Of a stretch of DNA of 64,000 nucleotides, positions 36,153 to 44,687 are shown piece after piece (position 1 is the first letter of the stretch; each line of letters opens with the position of its first letter). The position numbers were made by a program, and so were the translations under genes. Source of the DNA: JASHPR01 sp963778075 (GTDB lineage Bacteria; Actinomycetota; Actinomycetes; Streptosporangiales; Streptosporangiaceae); assembly GCA_963778075.1 (NCBI GenBank), contig CAVZTJ010000012.1, positions 248,001 through 312,000 of the forward strand, written 5' to 3'. The notes under the pieces were generated by a model. The model ran no database searches. It saw nothing but the letters and a program-made list of their open reading frames with translations, and was not told where the DNA came from.

Positions 36153-36809
36153 ATGGGGCTTCGTGAGCTGAAGAAGGAACAGACCCGGCAGCTGATCGCG
36201 GATACCGCCTGGCGGCTGTTCTCCAACCGCGGGTTCGACCAGGTGACGGTCGCCGAGATCGCTCGCGAGGCGCAGGTTGCCGAGGCGACGGTGTTCAACT
36301 ACTTCGCCAGCAAGGAGGACCTGTTCTACTGGCCGCTGGAGGCGTTCGGGGCACGGCTGGTCGAGACCGTCGGCGCCCGGCCTCCCGGCGAATCGGCGGT
36401 AGCGGCGTTCCGGCGCGCGCTGCTCGCCGATGGCGGCTTGCTCGCCGAGGCCGAGGGCGGTGCCGCCCAGGCGGCGCAGCGGCTGCGCACGGTCAACCGG
36501 GTGGTCGCCGGCAGCCCCGCCTTGCGCGCTCGTGAGCAGCAGGCGAGCAACCGCACCGCCGAGGCTCTCGCCGCGGTGCTGGCCGCTGACGGCGGCGTGC
36601 CGGAGAGCGATCCGATTCCGCTGATGGTGGCCAACGCACTGCTGGGAGCGCAGCGCGCCCTGCTTGAGTACGCGCGTCGCCGGGTGCTCTCCGGAGCCGA
36701 CCTGGCTGGCCTCGCCGCCGAGGTCCGTCAGCACACCGCCGCGGCCTTTGCGCTGCTCGAGCACGGCCTCCGCGATTACGCGGTCAAGCCGGCCGGTTCA
36801 TCGCCGTGA
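36153..36809 (+). CDS. TetR-family transcriptional regulator
   Basis: The product has 218 residues with the TetR DNA-binding domain at the N-terminus (LIADTAWRLFSNRGFDQVTV, IAREAQVAEATVFNYFASKE). The C-terminal helical ligand domain is unlike named subfamilies. It likely controls itself and the divergent SDR gene (inference from the shared gap). The stop overlaps the end of the convergent dioxygenase gene. Confidence 0.92.
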   Translation: MGLRELKKEQTRQLIADTAWRLFSNRGFDQVTVAEIAREAQVAEATVFNYFASKEDLFYWPLEAFGARLVETVGARPPGESAVAAFRRALLADGGLLAEAEGGAAQAAQRLRTVNRVVAGSPALRAREQQASNRTAEALAAVLAADGGVPESDPIPLMVANALLGAQRALLEYARRRVLSGADLAGLAAEVRQHTAAAFALLEHGLRDYAVKPAGSSP

Positions 36810-37579
36810 TCCGCCCGCGTCCCCTATAAGGACGCGGGCCGGCCGGGCGGAACCACGCGTCCCAGCCGGCGTTGACGGCGGCGTCGGGATTGCCGGCCAG
36901 CGCGCGGACCCTCGGCTCACGGATAGCAGAGAAGGCCTGAACGTTGCGCCGCCCGTGGATCAGGCCAGCACGGCGGTCTTCGGTGAGCGAGGCGTCTCGC
37001 GGGTCGTTGGACGGCAGCCAGTGCGACAGCCCGCCGCTGGCCACGACCAGCACCCGGCCGGCGTTGGCCGCCCGGATCCCCGCGCCGAGCGACCGGCCCA
37101 GCGCCACGCATCGGCCCATCGACGGCAGCGGCGGGGCGGCGGTGTTGACGACCAGCGGGACGAGCGGGACGTCGGCCTGGCCACGGACCATGTCGTAGCT
37201 CTGCGCGATGCCGTGGTCGACGGTGAGTGCATAGGACAGCGCGATGTCGAATCCGTCGCGGGCCAGGCCGTCGCGGATCGACCAGGCGAGCGCGGAAGCA
37301 ACCGGCAGCGGGCCGGAGCGGCTGCCGAAGTCCCCGAACCCCGCACGCCTCGGCCTCCTCCACGCCGAGCACGAACGGCGGCATCGCGTCGTAGAAGTTC
37401 GCGTGGAAGTGGTCCGGGCCGATGACCACCAGCGCATCCGGGGCAGCGCGGCAAACGGCGGCGGCGACCCGGCCGGCGTCGGCCAGGAACCGGCTTCCGG
37501 GCGCGTCCCCGCCCGGCGGCGGCAGCATCGTCACGAACGGCGAGTGCGACATGCCGGCCATGCCGATGATCTCGCTCAC
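36784..37579 (-). pseudogene. LigB-like class III extradiol ring-cleavage dioxygenase, frameshifted
   Basis: From ATG 37579 the frame reads MSEIIGMAGMSHSPFV (metal-ligand His) and VVIGPDHFHANFYD, then fails near 37340. The rest continues in the next frame: GFGDFGSRSGPLPVA, SYALTVDHGIAQSYDM, LVVASGGLSHWLPS, NAGWDAWFRP, stopping at 36784. One extra G in the G4 run (37339-37342) accounts for it. The intact protein (~265 residues) would be an Fe(II) enzyme opening catechol-type rings. The catalytic motifs are otherwise present, so the break is recent or a sequencing error. Confidence 0.85.
36814..36838. terminator. Hairpin terminator after the TetR gene
   Basis: CCCGCGTCC (36814-36822) pairs perfectly with GGACGCGGG (36830-36838) across a 7-nt loop, 4 nt after the TetR stop. 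It also lies inside the last codons of the convergent dioxygenase gene. Confidence 0.7.
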
Positions 37580-37595
37580 GGTGCCGCCTCGTCCG

Positions 37596-38005
37596 CTACG
37601 GTCTCCCGCGCCGCTGCGTCTCCCGCGCCGCTGCCGTCTCCCGCGCCGCTGAGGTCTCCCGCGCCGCTGAGGTCTCCCGCGCCGCTGAGATCTCCTGCGC
37701 CGCTGCCGTCTCCCGCGCCTCGCCGTGCAGCAGGAAGTCGCGGTGCACCCGCAGGAACTCCTCGCACTTCTCCCACTGCGGCCAGTGACCGGCGTCCTCG
37801 ATCACGTGCAGGCGGGCGCTGGACAGCCACTCCAGCAGCATCGCCGCCTCGTCCAGCCCGCCGGTCGGGTCGTGGTCGGTCCACAGCAGCAGGGTCGGCG
37901 CGCCGATCTTGCCGACCCAGCCGGTTCCCAGGCGAAGTCCTTGCGCACCTCGGGATCCTGCAGCACGAGCGTGTTGCTGATCGCGCGCACGAAACCGGGC
38001 CGGCG
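37596..38005 (-). pseudogene. Remnant of a meta-cleavage-type alpha/beta hydrolase with repeat tail
   Basis: Only the C-terminal half is present, in two frames. FVRAISNTLVLQDPEVRKDF (upstream frame) joins WVGKIGAPTLLLWTDHDPTG, VIEDAGHWPQWEKCEEFL in the next. The Asp of TDHDP and His of AGHWP are the acid and base of the catalytic triad; the nucleophile Ser half is missing. Relatives hydrolyse ring-cleavage products, fitting the adjacent LigB gene. The tail after RDFLLHGE is an (S/T)AARET repeat. It carries both a truncation and a frameshift. Confidence 0.75.
37601..37724. repeat. 18-bp minisatellite (about seven units) encoding AARET
   Basis: Copies of GTCTCCCGCGCCGCTGAG with minor variants run head to tail (first unit 17 bp, last degenerate). 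On the minus strand they encode SAARET/AAARET at the C-terminus of the hydrolase remnant. The peptide resembles that in the DUF3500 N-terminus, although the DNA unit there is 15 bp. Confidence 0.85.
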
Positions 38006-38006
38006 G

Positions 38007-38388
38007 CGTGGGCAGCGGGCCGGCGGGTGGCACGCGCCGCAACTCCAGCAGGTCGGCGTTGATGGCCGTGACGAGCGCCTTCGCCGCCGCCAGCCCGTCG
38101 GGACCGACGTGCACCGACACCGGGCAGCGCAGGTTCGGAGCGCCGCCGACCGGGGACTCCGCCGACCGGAGATGGAGCAGCAGCACACCCTCACCCTCGT
38201 CGGTGAGGCCCAGCATCACCCTGTGCAAGTCACCCAGCAGCGTCCAGGTTCTTGTCATCCTCGGCGCTCAACGGGGAGACGACGACCCGGCCCTCCGCAT
38301 AACGCACCGCCGCCGTCGAACCCCACAACTCCAGCACAGGCCCTCCGCCTTTGCCACTCCAGACCGGATTGCCGCTCCCCGGCAGCAT
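38007..38388 (-). pseudogene. Frameshifted small hypothetical gene
   Basis: Two adjacent frames look like one protein. MLPGSGNPVWSGKGGGPVLE, then AVRYAEGRVVVSPLSAED, ends at a TGA. The next frame continues TWTLLGDLHRVMLGLTDEGE and VSVHVGPDGLAAAKALVTAI. The beta-strand-rich character suggests a small PH-like fold, but no family was firmly recognised. The downstream end runs into the hydrolase remnant, so the boundary is uncertain. Confidence 0.4.
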
Positions 38389-38625
38389 TATGTCCGATTT
38401 CTCCGTTCGCCAACGTGTCATTCGCTCGTCCGGAGAGAGTGTCATTCGCTCGTCCGGAGAGCGGCGTGACGATAGTGCCCCGGCTTAGTCCGGCGATAAC
38501 CGGACAAAGGCGGGGCAATGATGACCGGTTCGCTGCTTTACCCGTCGCGGGTGATGTGCGGGTGGCCCGGTCCGGCCAGTCTTCCGTCAAGGACCGGGTC
38601 GCAGGTCGCCGGGAGGGAATGACCC

Positions 38626-41385
38626 GTGAAGACGAGGCTGGCCGATGCGGCGGTGCCGGATGCGGGGTCGCCGGACTCCGGGCTCGCGTGGCACACCCTG
38701 AGCGTCGAGCAGGTGCTCGGAGCCGAAGAGGTGTCCGCGCACAGCGGCCTCAGCACGGCCGAAGCGGCGGCGCGTGCCGCCAGGTTCGGCCCCAACGAGC
38801 TCTCCGCCGCCAGGGCGGAGCCCCGATGGCACGCGTTCGTCCGCCAGTACTACGACCCCATGCAGATCGTCTTGCTCGCGGCCGGTGTCCTCAGCATCTT
38901 TCCCCTCAGGCAGTTCGGTACCGGCCCGCTGCTGATCCTGCTCACGCTGGCCAACGCGGTTCTCGGCCTGCAGCAGGAGGGCCAGGCCGAGCACGCGGTG
39001 GCCGCGCTGCAGCACATGATGATCGTCACCGCCCGGGTTCGGCGCGACGGCCAGCAGGCGGAGATCCCTTCGCAGCAGCTTGTCCCCGGCGATGTCGTCT
39101 CGATTGAGGCGGGCGACATCGTTCCGGCCGACGGCAGGCTGCTGCAGGTAGCGATGCTGGAGGTCGCCGAGTCCGAGCTGACCGGGGAGAGCGTTCCGGT
39201 CGCCAAGGGCACGGCCCCGGTCGGCGAGTCTGGCACGCCGCTGGGCGAGCGGACCGGCATGGTGTACATGAACACCTCGGTCACCCGAGGGACCGGCGAG
39301 TTCGTGGTAACCGCGACCGGGATGGCGACCGAGGTAGGCCACATCTCGGGCATGCTCCAGGCGCAGGCGACGGTCAAGACCCCGCTCACCCGCCAGCTCG
39401 ACCGGCTCTCAAAGCAGCTCCTGCTGGTCGCGGGCGTAGCGCTGATCGCGTCGATGGCCGTCAACCTGTACCGCGGCTACACCTTCAACGCAGTGTTCAA
39501 CGCGGCCGTCGCGTTCGCGATCGCGGCGGTCCCGGTTCAGCTGCCCACGGTGGTGACGGCGATCCTGGCGTGGGGGACCCAGGCTCTGGTCAAGGCCGGG
39601 GCGATCATGAAGCAGCTCCGTTCGACCGAGACGCTGGGCTCCACTTCGGCCATCAACACGGACAAGACCGGGACGCTCACGCTGAATCAGATGACCGCGG
39701 TCCAGATGGCGATCGCCGGGCACCGCTACACGATCGAGGGGAGGGGCTACTCGGCCCACGGGCGCATCAACCGGGTCGCCGGGCAGGCCGAGGTCCCGCT
39801 GGATGCGTTTCTGATGCCAATGGTGCTCGCCTCCGACGCGGTGCTTAATGACGGCGAGCTGATCGGCGACCCGACCGAGGGAGCGCTGGTCGCGCTGGCC
39901 GCGAAGGGCGGCATCGATGCGGTCTCGACCAGGCAGGTGTATCCGAGGCTCGCCGAGCTCCCCTTCGACGCGGAATACAAGCTCATGGCGACGTTCCACA
40001 GCATGACCGATGAATCAGGGAACCCGGTGCTGCGCTGCCTCGTGAAGGGGGCGCCCGATCAGCTCCTGGCCCGTTCCGCCACGGCCCTGGATCCAGATAC
40101 CGGGCCGGTTCCGCTCGACGGTCAGCTCCGCGAGCTGTTTCTGGCCGAGAACGACCGGCTCGCGGAAGAGGGCCTGCGGGTCATAGCCACCGCGCGCCGG
40201 GACTTCGACCCGGAGTCCTTCGATCCCGAGGCCGAGCTGCTCCCGCTGGTTTCCGATCTGGAATTGCTCGCCCTTGTCGGGATCGTCGACCCGCCGCGCC
40301 CCGGCGCCCGGGCATCGGTGGCGCAGGCTAAGGCCGCCGGAATCGAGGTTCGCATGATCACCGGTGATCACGCGGTCACCGCCGCGGCGATCGCCCGCCA
40401 GCTCGGCATCGACGGCAAGGTGATCAGCGGAGCCGAGTTCGCCGCGATGAACGAGGACGAGGCCGCGGACCGGATCGCCGACGTGGGTGTGATCGCCCGC
40501 GTCACCCCGGAACACAAGGTCCGCCTGGTGGACGTGCTCCGCCGCAAGGGCCAGATCGTGGCCATGACCGGCGACGGCGTCAACGACGCACCCGCGCTGA
40601 AGAGGGCCGACATCGGGGTCGCGATGGGCAAGGCCGGGACCGAGGTGGCCAAGCGGGCCGCGGTCATGATCCTGTCCGACGACAACTTCTCCACGATCAC
40701 CAAGGCGGTGGAGCTCGGCCGGGGGCTGTACCACAACCTCGCCCGGTACATCCGGTTCGAGATGGGGTGCATGTTCGGCTTCATCATCACCTTCCTCGGC
40801 GCCAGCATCTTCGACATCGCCCACGGCGAGCCGCTCTTCCCGCTGCAGGTCCTGTGGGTGGCCTTCACCACGGTGACGATCCAGTCGATCGGGCTCGGCT
40901 ACAGCCATCCTCCCGAGGGCCTGATGGAACGCCGGCCCCGCGCGCCCGACCAGCCGATCCTGAGCCGCGGAGTCCTCATCTGGCTCGTCTCGGCCGGCCT
41001 GGTCATGGCGGTCTGCACGCTGAGCCTGGTCAGCTGGGCGGAGGACGCGCACACGCTGACGATCGCCCGGACGATGGGCCTCGTCGTTTTCTCGCTGCTC
41101 AACCTGTTCTTCTCGATCGAGGCGAAGGACGAACGGGAGTCAGCGTTCTCGCTCAGCACGTTCTCCGACCGGACGTTCCTCCTGCTGGCCGGCCTTTCCC
41201 TGCTCCTAACGATCCTTGCGACCATCGTGGGGCCGTGCCAGGCGATCCTGAAGACCACGGAGCTTGACGAGAGTCAGTGGCTGCTGTGCGCGGGCGTGGC
41301 GCTCTCGATCGTCGCGGTCAGCGAGATCCGGAAGGCGGTGCTGCGGCGCCGGGGCACCCGCGCTCGTCAGGGCCACCGCCCTTGA
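38626..41385 (+). CDS. Cation-transporting P-type ATPase
   Basis: The product has 919 residues, GTG start at 38626 behind GGGAGGG. N-terminal cation-ATPase domain, actuator loop TGESVPVAKG, phosphorylation site Asp346-KTGTLT, nucleotide-binding KGAPDQLL, hinge TGDGVNDAPALKRADIGVAM and a C-terminal six-helix cation domain. Overall layout is type II (Ca2+/Na+ type). Oddly, helix M4 reads Pro303-Val-Gln-Leu-Pro instead of the PEGLP of Ca2+/Na+ pumps, so the acidic ion ligand is missing. The transported ion is therefore uncertain. It has no neighbouring regulator. A palindrome follows directly after the stop. Confidence 0.9.
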   Translation: MKTRLADAAVPDAGSPDSGLAWHTLSVEQVLGAEEVSAHSGLSTAEAAARAARFGPNELSAARAEPRWHAFVRQYYDPMQIVLLAAGVLSIFPLRQFGTGPLLILLTLANAVLGLQQEGQAEHAVAALQHMMIVTARVRRDGQQAEIPSQQLVPGDVVSIEAGDIVPADGRLLQVAMLEVAESELTGESVPVAKGTAPVGESGTPLGERTGMVYMNTSVTRGTGEFVVTATGMATEVGHISGMLQAQATVKTPLTRQLDRLSKQLLLVAGVALIASMAVNLYRGYTFNAVFNAAVAFAIAAVPVQLPTVVTAILAWGTQALVKAGAIMKQLRSTETLGSTSAINTDKTGTLTLNQMTAVQMAIAGHRYTIEGRGYSAHGRINRVAGQAEVPLDAFLMPMVLASDAVLNDGELIGDPTEGALVALAAKGGIDAVSTRQVYPRLAELPFDAEYKLMATFHSMTDESGNPVLRCLVKGAPDQLLARSATALDPDTGPVPLDGQLRELFLAENDRLAEEGLRVIATARRDFDPESFDPEAELLPLVSDLELLALVGIVDPPRPGARASVAQAKAAGIEVRMITGDHAVTAAAIARQLGIDGKVISGAEFAAMNEDEAADRIADVGVIARVTPEHKVRLVDVLRRKGQIVAMTGDGVNDAPALKRADIGVAMGKAGTEVAKRAAVMILSDDNFSTITKAVELGRGLYHNLARYIRFEMGCMFGFIITFLGASIFDIAHGEPLFPLQVLWVAFTTVTIQSIGLGYSHPPEGLMERRPRAPDQPILSRGVLIWLVSAGLVMAVCTLSLVSWAEDAHTLTIARTMGLVVFSLLNLFFSIEAKDERESAFSLSTFSDRTFLLLAGLSLLLTILATIVGPCQAILKTTELDESQWLLCAGVALSIVAVSEIRKAVLRRRGTRARQGHRP

Positions 41386-41390
41386 CTAAC

Positions 41391-41411
41391 GTGCTATCAA
41401 TATGATATCAC
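41391..41411. promoter_or_regulatory. Inverted repeat upstream of small membrane protein gene
   Basis: GTGCTATCA-ATA-TGATATCAC is a 9+9 inverted repeat with one mismatch, flanked by outer arms CTAAC (41386) and GTTAG (41416-41420). It is in an AT-rich patch 51 nt before ATG 41462 and directly after the P-type ATPase stop. It fits an operator or promoter of a dedicated regulator. Confidence 0.5.
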
Positions 41412-41461
41412 TTTAGTTAGCGACCAGATGGCAGCCGCCACGGTCGGCAGGAGGTATCCCG

Positions 41462-41749
41462 ATGAGCGCAACCAACGACTACACCGCTCCCAGAGGCCTG
41501 CGCGGATGGTGGGCGTCTCCGCCGCGATCCGGCATGCGGCGCCTGATCATTCCGTATGAGTACCGTCACCTCCGCGGGTTTGGGGTCACGCGTATTGCCG
41601 GTGGCAGTGTCGCGACCGCGGCGGGCATCGTGTGCCTCTCGTACGGCGTCTACGCTTGGGCAGCCTTCTTCCTGGTTATTGCGGCGGCGAACATCGCGGG
41701 TGGTTCCTGGTACCTCAATATCGCTCGCTCCGAATCTGCCGGAACCTGA
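41462..41749 (+). CDS. Small membrane protein with two helices
   Basis: The product has 95 residues, ATG behind AGGAGG. An N-terminal soluble part contains RRLIIPYEYRHLRGFGVTRI. Two hydrophobic helices follow (GGSVATAAGIVCLSYGVYAW and FFLVIAAANIAGGSWYLNI). The pattern resembles small uncharacterised membrane proteins of actinobacteria. Function unknown. Confidence 0.75.
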   Translation: MSATNDYTAPRGLRGWWASPPRSGMRRLIIPYEYRHLRGFGVTRIAGGSVATAAGIVCLSYGVYAWAAFFLVIAAANIAGGSWYLNIARSESAGT

Positions 41750-41763
41750 AATCAGCCGCGGCC

Positions 41764-42192
41764 TCACCGGCGCTGGGCTCCCCACGGATTGATGATGACG
41801 AACTGCCACCAGGTGACGGGAACCTCGTTGCTGGAGACGACGACGAAGCCCGGCCGGCCATCGGCGGCGACGTCGTCGCCCACGAACGCCTCGAAGTCCT
41901 GAGTGCCGGGACTGCTTTGCGTGACGGTTGTCGAGCACGTCGTGCCGGAGCCGCAGATCGCGAGCTCGGCGCCGGTTGTCTCGCTGTAGATCGTGATGTA
42001 GTACGGGGTCGGCCCGACGTTGGCGTTCGTGGTCGCCGTGAGCGTGACCGGCCCTCCGGCCAGCGGATCCGGCGAACTCGTCGCCAGCGAGACGGAGAAC
42101 CCGTCGCCCGCGGCGGGGCCGCCGGGGCCGGGGCACCACCGCCACGGGCCGCCGGGTCCCGAGCGCCACCACAACGGCCGACCGGGTGGCAC
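41764..42192 (-). CDS. Ig-like domain protein fragment, probably 5' truncated
   Basis: The frame gives 142 residues. After ~28 residues of Pro/Gly/Trp-rich, non-protein-like sequence comes a clear beta-sandwich: FSVSLATSSPDPLAGGPVTL, TATTNANVGPTPYYITIY, AICGSGTTCSTTVTQSSPGT, FEAFVGDDV. Such domains occur in secreted actinobacterial proteins, with the two Cys likely in a disulfide. No signal peptide is visible. The 5' part seems to be lost or the start is misplaced. It overlaps nothing and has no operon partner. Confidence 0.5.
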   Translation of the reverse strand: MPPGRPLWWRSGPGGPWRWCPGPGGPAAGDGFSVSLATSSPDPLAGGPVTLTATTNANVGPTPYYITIYSETTGAELAICGSGTTCSTTVTQSSPGTQDFEAFVGDDVAADGRPGFVVVSSNEVPVTWWQFVIINPWGAQRR

Positions 42193-42236
42193 GGTTTCGG
42201 GCTCCGGTACACATTCGGGCAGACGAATAAGGCTGT

Positions 42237-42275
42237 TTTCCCTTAGGGGGGGTGGAATGGCATTTCCCTTAGGGG
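42237..42275. repeat. Direct repeat TTTCCCTTAGGGG upstream of cellulase
   Basis: Two identical 13-bp copies at 42237-42249 and 42263-42275, 26 bp apart (about 2.5 helical turns), in the gap before the GH12 gene. It fits tandem binding sites for a regulator. Confidence 0.5.
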
Positions 42276-42445
42276 CCTAAATTTATCCGCTCTGACCAGG
42301 CATTAATTAAGTGGTCTTGGCGACCGGTGCATATGGACAGCAAATCCGCCGCATACTGCCTCTGGATGCGGTTCGCGACACGAGGCTAGCCGATCACACC
42401 AGCTCGTGAGCTTGAGTGGCCTGAGCCGTCGAGGAGGCCGGAAAC

Positions 42446-43645
42446 ATGCCAGGGCGCCATCGAATTCCCAAGAAGTCTCTGCTCGCGAGCGTCGCAGCGC
42501 TCGCCGTGGCTATCGGCGGCGGCACCGCGATGGCGCTCTCTACCTCGGGCGCCCAAGCCGCCACCACGACGCTGTGCCAAGAGGAAACATCGCCGGTCTC
42601 CGGCGGGACCTACACGGTGCAGAACAACGAGTTCGACTCGAGCGCGTCGGAGTGCGTCGGCACCGACGGCAATGCGGACTTCTCGGTGTCGAATTCCTCG
42701 ATCGCCAACGCCACCGATGGCTCGCCCGGGGCCTATCCATCGATCTATCAGGGCTGCCACTGGGGCAACTGCAGCTCCGGCGGCCTAACCTCGACACCGA
42801 TCCAGGTAGCGGACCTGACTGCGGGCGCGGTGACCACGAGCTGGAGCACCACCCAGCCCGGTGGCAGCAGTGACTACGACGTGGCATATGACATCTGGTT
42901 CAACCAGACGCCCACGACCTCGGGCCAGCCCAACTGCGCGGAGATGATGGTCTGGCTCAACCACAACGGCAGCGTCCAGCCGTTCGGCTCACAGGTCGCA
43001 AGCGGCATCAGCCTCGGCGGCCACACCTACGAGGTATGGGAAGGCGGGCAGTCTTTCGGCGACACGGTCACCTACGACATGACCACGGCTGCCACGTCGG
43101 TCAGCAACCTGGATGTCGGGACGCTGGCACAGGACGCGGTCAGCCGCGGCTACATCTCACGTTCCTGCTACCTCATCGACGTCGAGGCTGGTTTCGAGCT
43201 CTGGCAGGGCGGCGCGGGCCTGGCGACCGACTCGTTCTCGGTGAACGTGGCGGGCGCTGGTTCATCCCCCACGCCCTCCCCGACCCCGACGGCCACTCCC
43301 ACCCCCTCCCCGACCCCGACGCCCACCCCGACCACGGCCGGCTCCGGCGCGTGCTCGGCGAGCTACTCGACGGTGTCCGCGTGGCAAGGCGGCTTCGAGG
43401 GGCAGATCACCGTCACCAACACCGGCCCAAGCGCACTCCATGGCTGGAACCTCGGCTGGACCTTTCCCGGCGACCAGGAGATCAGCAGCCTGTGGAACGG
43501 CAACGACACCCAGTCCGGCGCGGCGGTAACGGTCAGCAACGCCTCCTATGACGGCAGCGTGGCCCCTGGAGCGACGGTCACGGTCGGCTTCACGGCCACC
43601 AACAGCGGTGACACCGCGCCCGGCATCACGATCTCCTGCACCTGA
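42446..43645 (+). CDS. Secreted GH12 endoglucanase with CBM2
   Basis: The product has 399 residues: signal peptide (KKSLLASVAALAVAIGG to ~residue 38), a GH12 catalytic domain (~40-270) with YDIWFNQTP and the catalytic Glu region NCAEMMVWLNHNG, plus FELWQGG near its end. A Pro-Thr-Ser linker follows, then a ~100-residue CBM2 (CSASYSTVSAWQGGFEGQIT, LHGWNLGWTFPGDQ) that binds cellulose. It cuts beta-1,4-glucan outside the cell. The CBM2 disulfide Cys pair (first and penultimate residues of the module) is present. A single-gene unit; direct repeats upstream may regulate it. Confidence 0.93.
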   Translation: MPGRHRIPKKSLLASVAALAVAIGGGTAMALSTSGAQAATTTLCQEETSPVSGGTYTVQNNEFDSSASECVGTDGNADFSVSNSSIANATDGSPGAYPSIYQGCHWGNCSSGGLTSTPIQVADLTAGAVTTSWSTTQPGGSSDYDVAYDIWFNQTPTTSGQPNCAEMMVWLNHNGSVQPFGSQVASGISLGGHTYEVWEGGQSFGDTVTYDMTTAATSVSNLDVGTLAQDAVSRGYISRSCYLIDVEAGFELWQGGAGLATDSFSVNVAGAGSSPTPSPTPTATPTPSPTPTPTPTTAGSGACSASYSTVSAWQGGFEGQITVTNTGPSALHGWNLGWTFPGDQEISSLWNGNDTQSGAAVTVSNASYDGSVAPGATVTVGFTATNSGDTAPGITISCT

Positions 43646-43667
43646 CCGGCGGCCCGGTGGGCTGGAG

Positions 43668-44684
43668 TCACTGCGGCGCCCGGAATCGGTCAAGGTCGGC
43701 GTCACTCGCCGAGTAAGGCCGGCGAGACAACCGGGACTGGAGTTCCCACATCCTGCGCTCCTGCTCGAGGGTGGCGGGCATGGCGAGACCCAGGGCATCG
43801 GCCAGCGGTTTACGGCCGATATCAATCAGGCCGCGGAACGCCGCTGCCCACTCGTCTGTCGCCTCGACCGCCAGCCGATACCAGAGCGGGATCAGCACAG
43901 CGGGCACGACGATGGCCACGATCGGCCCGGCCGGATGGCCAGGCGCGGCTATCAGGGCTGCCACGCCGCACACCGCCAGGATGAGCTGCCCGTAGATGAG
44001 GCAGATGAAGAAGTCGACGCCGGCGCGGCTCGCATCGACCCGCTTCCGCGCACTCCTTGGCACCGTGCCTGCCAGGGCGTTCCACATGGTCACGGAGTCG
44101 AGCCGATAGCGGTCGTAACCGTACTCCTCGAAGCGCCGGATCGCGTTTCCGAGCGACGTAGGGAGCACCTGCCCGTCGGCGACGGGATACCGGCGGCACT
44201 TTTCTGCGAGCAGGGAGATGGTGACCGGACTGAGTTCGCGATTGGCTTCCGGGATCTTCCTGAGGGCGGGATCCGCCCTTAGCTTCGCGAGCTCAGCCGC
44301 GTCGCCCTCGCGTGGCGAGCCTTGTGCCTCCCGGAAGGCGAGCCGCGCGAATTGCAGGCGCTTGTCCAGCAGGTGCTTTCGCTCGATGTGCCGATGGAGA
44401 CGCCATCCGCGCAGACGTCGCGGCATACCGCGGTAGCCCTCGAGCACCCGGTAGAGCGGCGTCTGCAGAGCGCTCAGCACAAGACCGCCGATCACCGCCG
44501 TGGCCAGGAGGGCCAGGGCCATTTCTGGCCCGCTCGCCGAGGCGAGCGGGCCGAGCCAGTGAACGTGTCGCAAGGCTGGCAGGACGAGGAATCCGAACAG
44601 CACCGAGTTGAGCGCCGTCGGGAGTATCCATCCGGCGACGAGTTCCCATCCGCCGCCCAGAAGGCTGGTGATGATCGCGGTCAT
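43668..44684 (-). CDS. Four-helix membrane protein, last gene of the Hsp70/CHAT operon
   Basis: The product has 338 residues. Two helices near the N-terminus (~14-38 and ~55-73), a ~150-residue cytoplasmic charged segment (GMPRRLRGWRLHRHIERKHL and onward), then two helices (VDFFICLIYGQLILAVCGVA; GPIVAIVVPAVLIPLWYRLA) and a charged tail. The family was not recognised. It ends the operon, 3 nt after the 120-residue gene. It could be the membrane effector or anchor of the system (inference). It converges with the cellulase gene. Confidence 0.75.
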   Translation of the reverse strand: MTAIITSLLGGGWELVAGWILPTALNSVLFGFLVLPALRHVHWLGPLASASGPEMALALLATAVIGGLVLSALQTPLYRVLEGYRGMPRRLRGWRLHRHIERKHLLDKRLQFARLAFREAQGSPREGDAAELAKLRADPALRKIPEANRELSPVTISLLAEKCRRYPVADGQVLPTSLGNAIRRFEEYGYDRYRLDSVTMWNALAGTVPRSARKRVDASRAGVDFFICLIYGQLILAVCGVAALIAAPGHPAGPIVAIVVPAVLIPLWYRLAVEATDEWAAAFRGLIDIGRKPLADALGLAMPATLEQERRMWELQSRLSRRPYSASDADLDRFRAPQ

Positions 44685-44687
44685 GGC

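Noticed and set aside
32114..37724. Short repeats as a CRISPR array
   Set aside because: The units are contiguous 15- and 18-bp copies inside reading frames, with no spacers.
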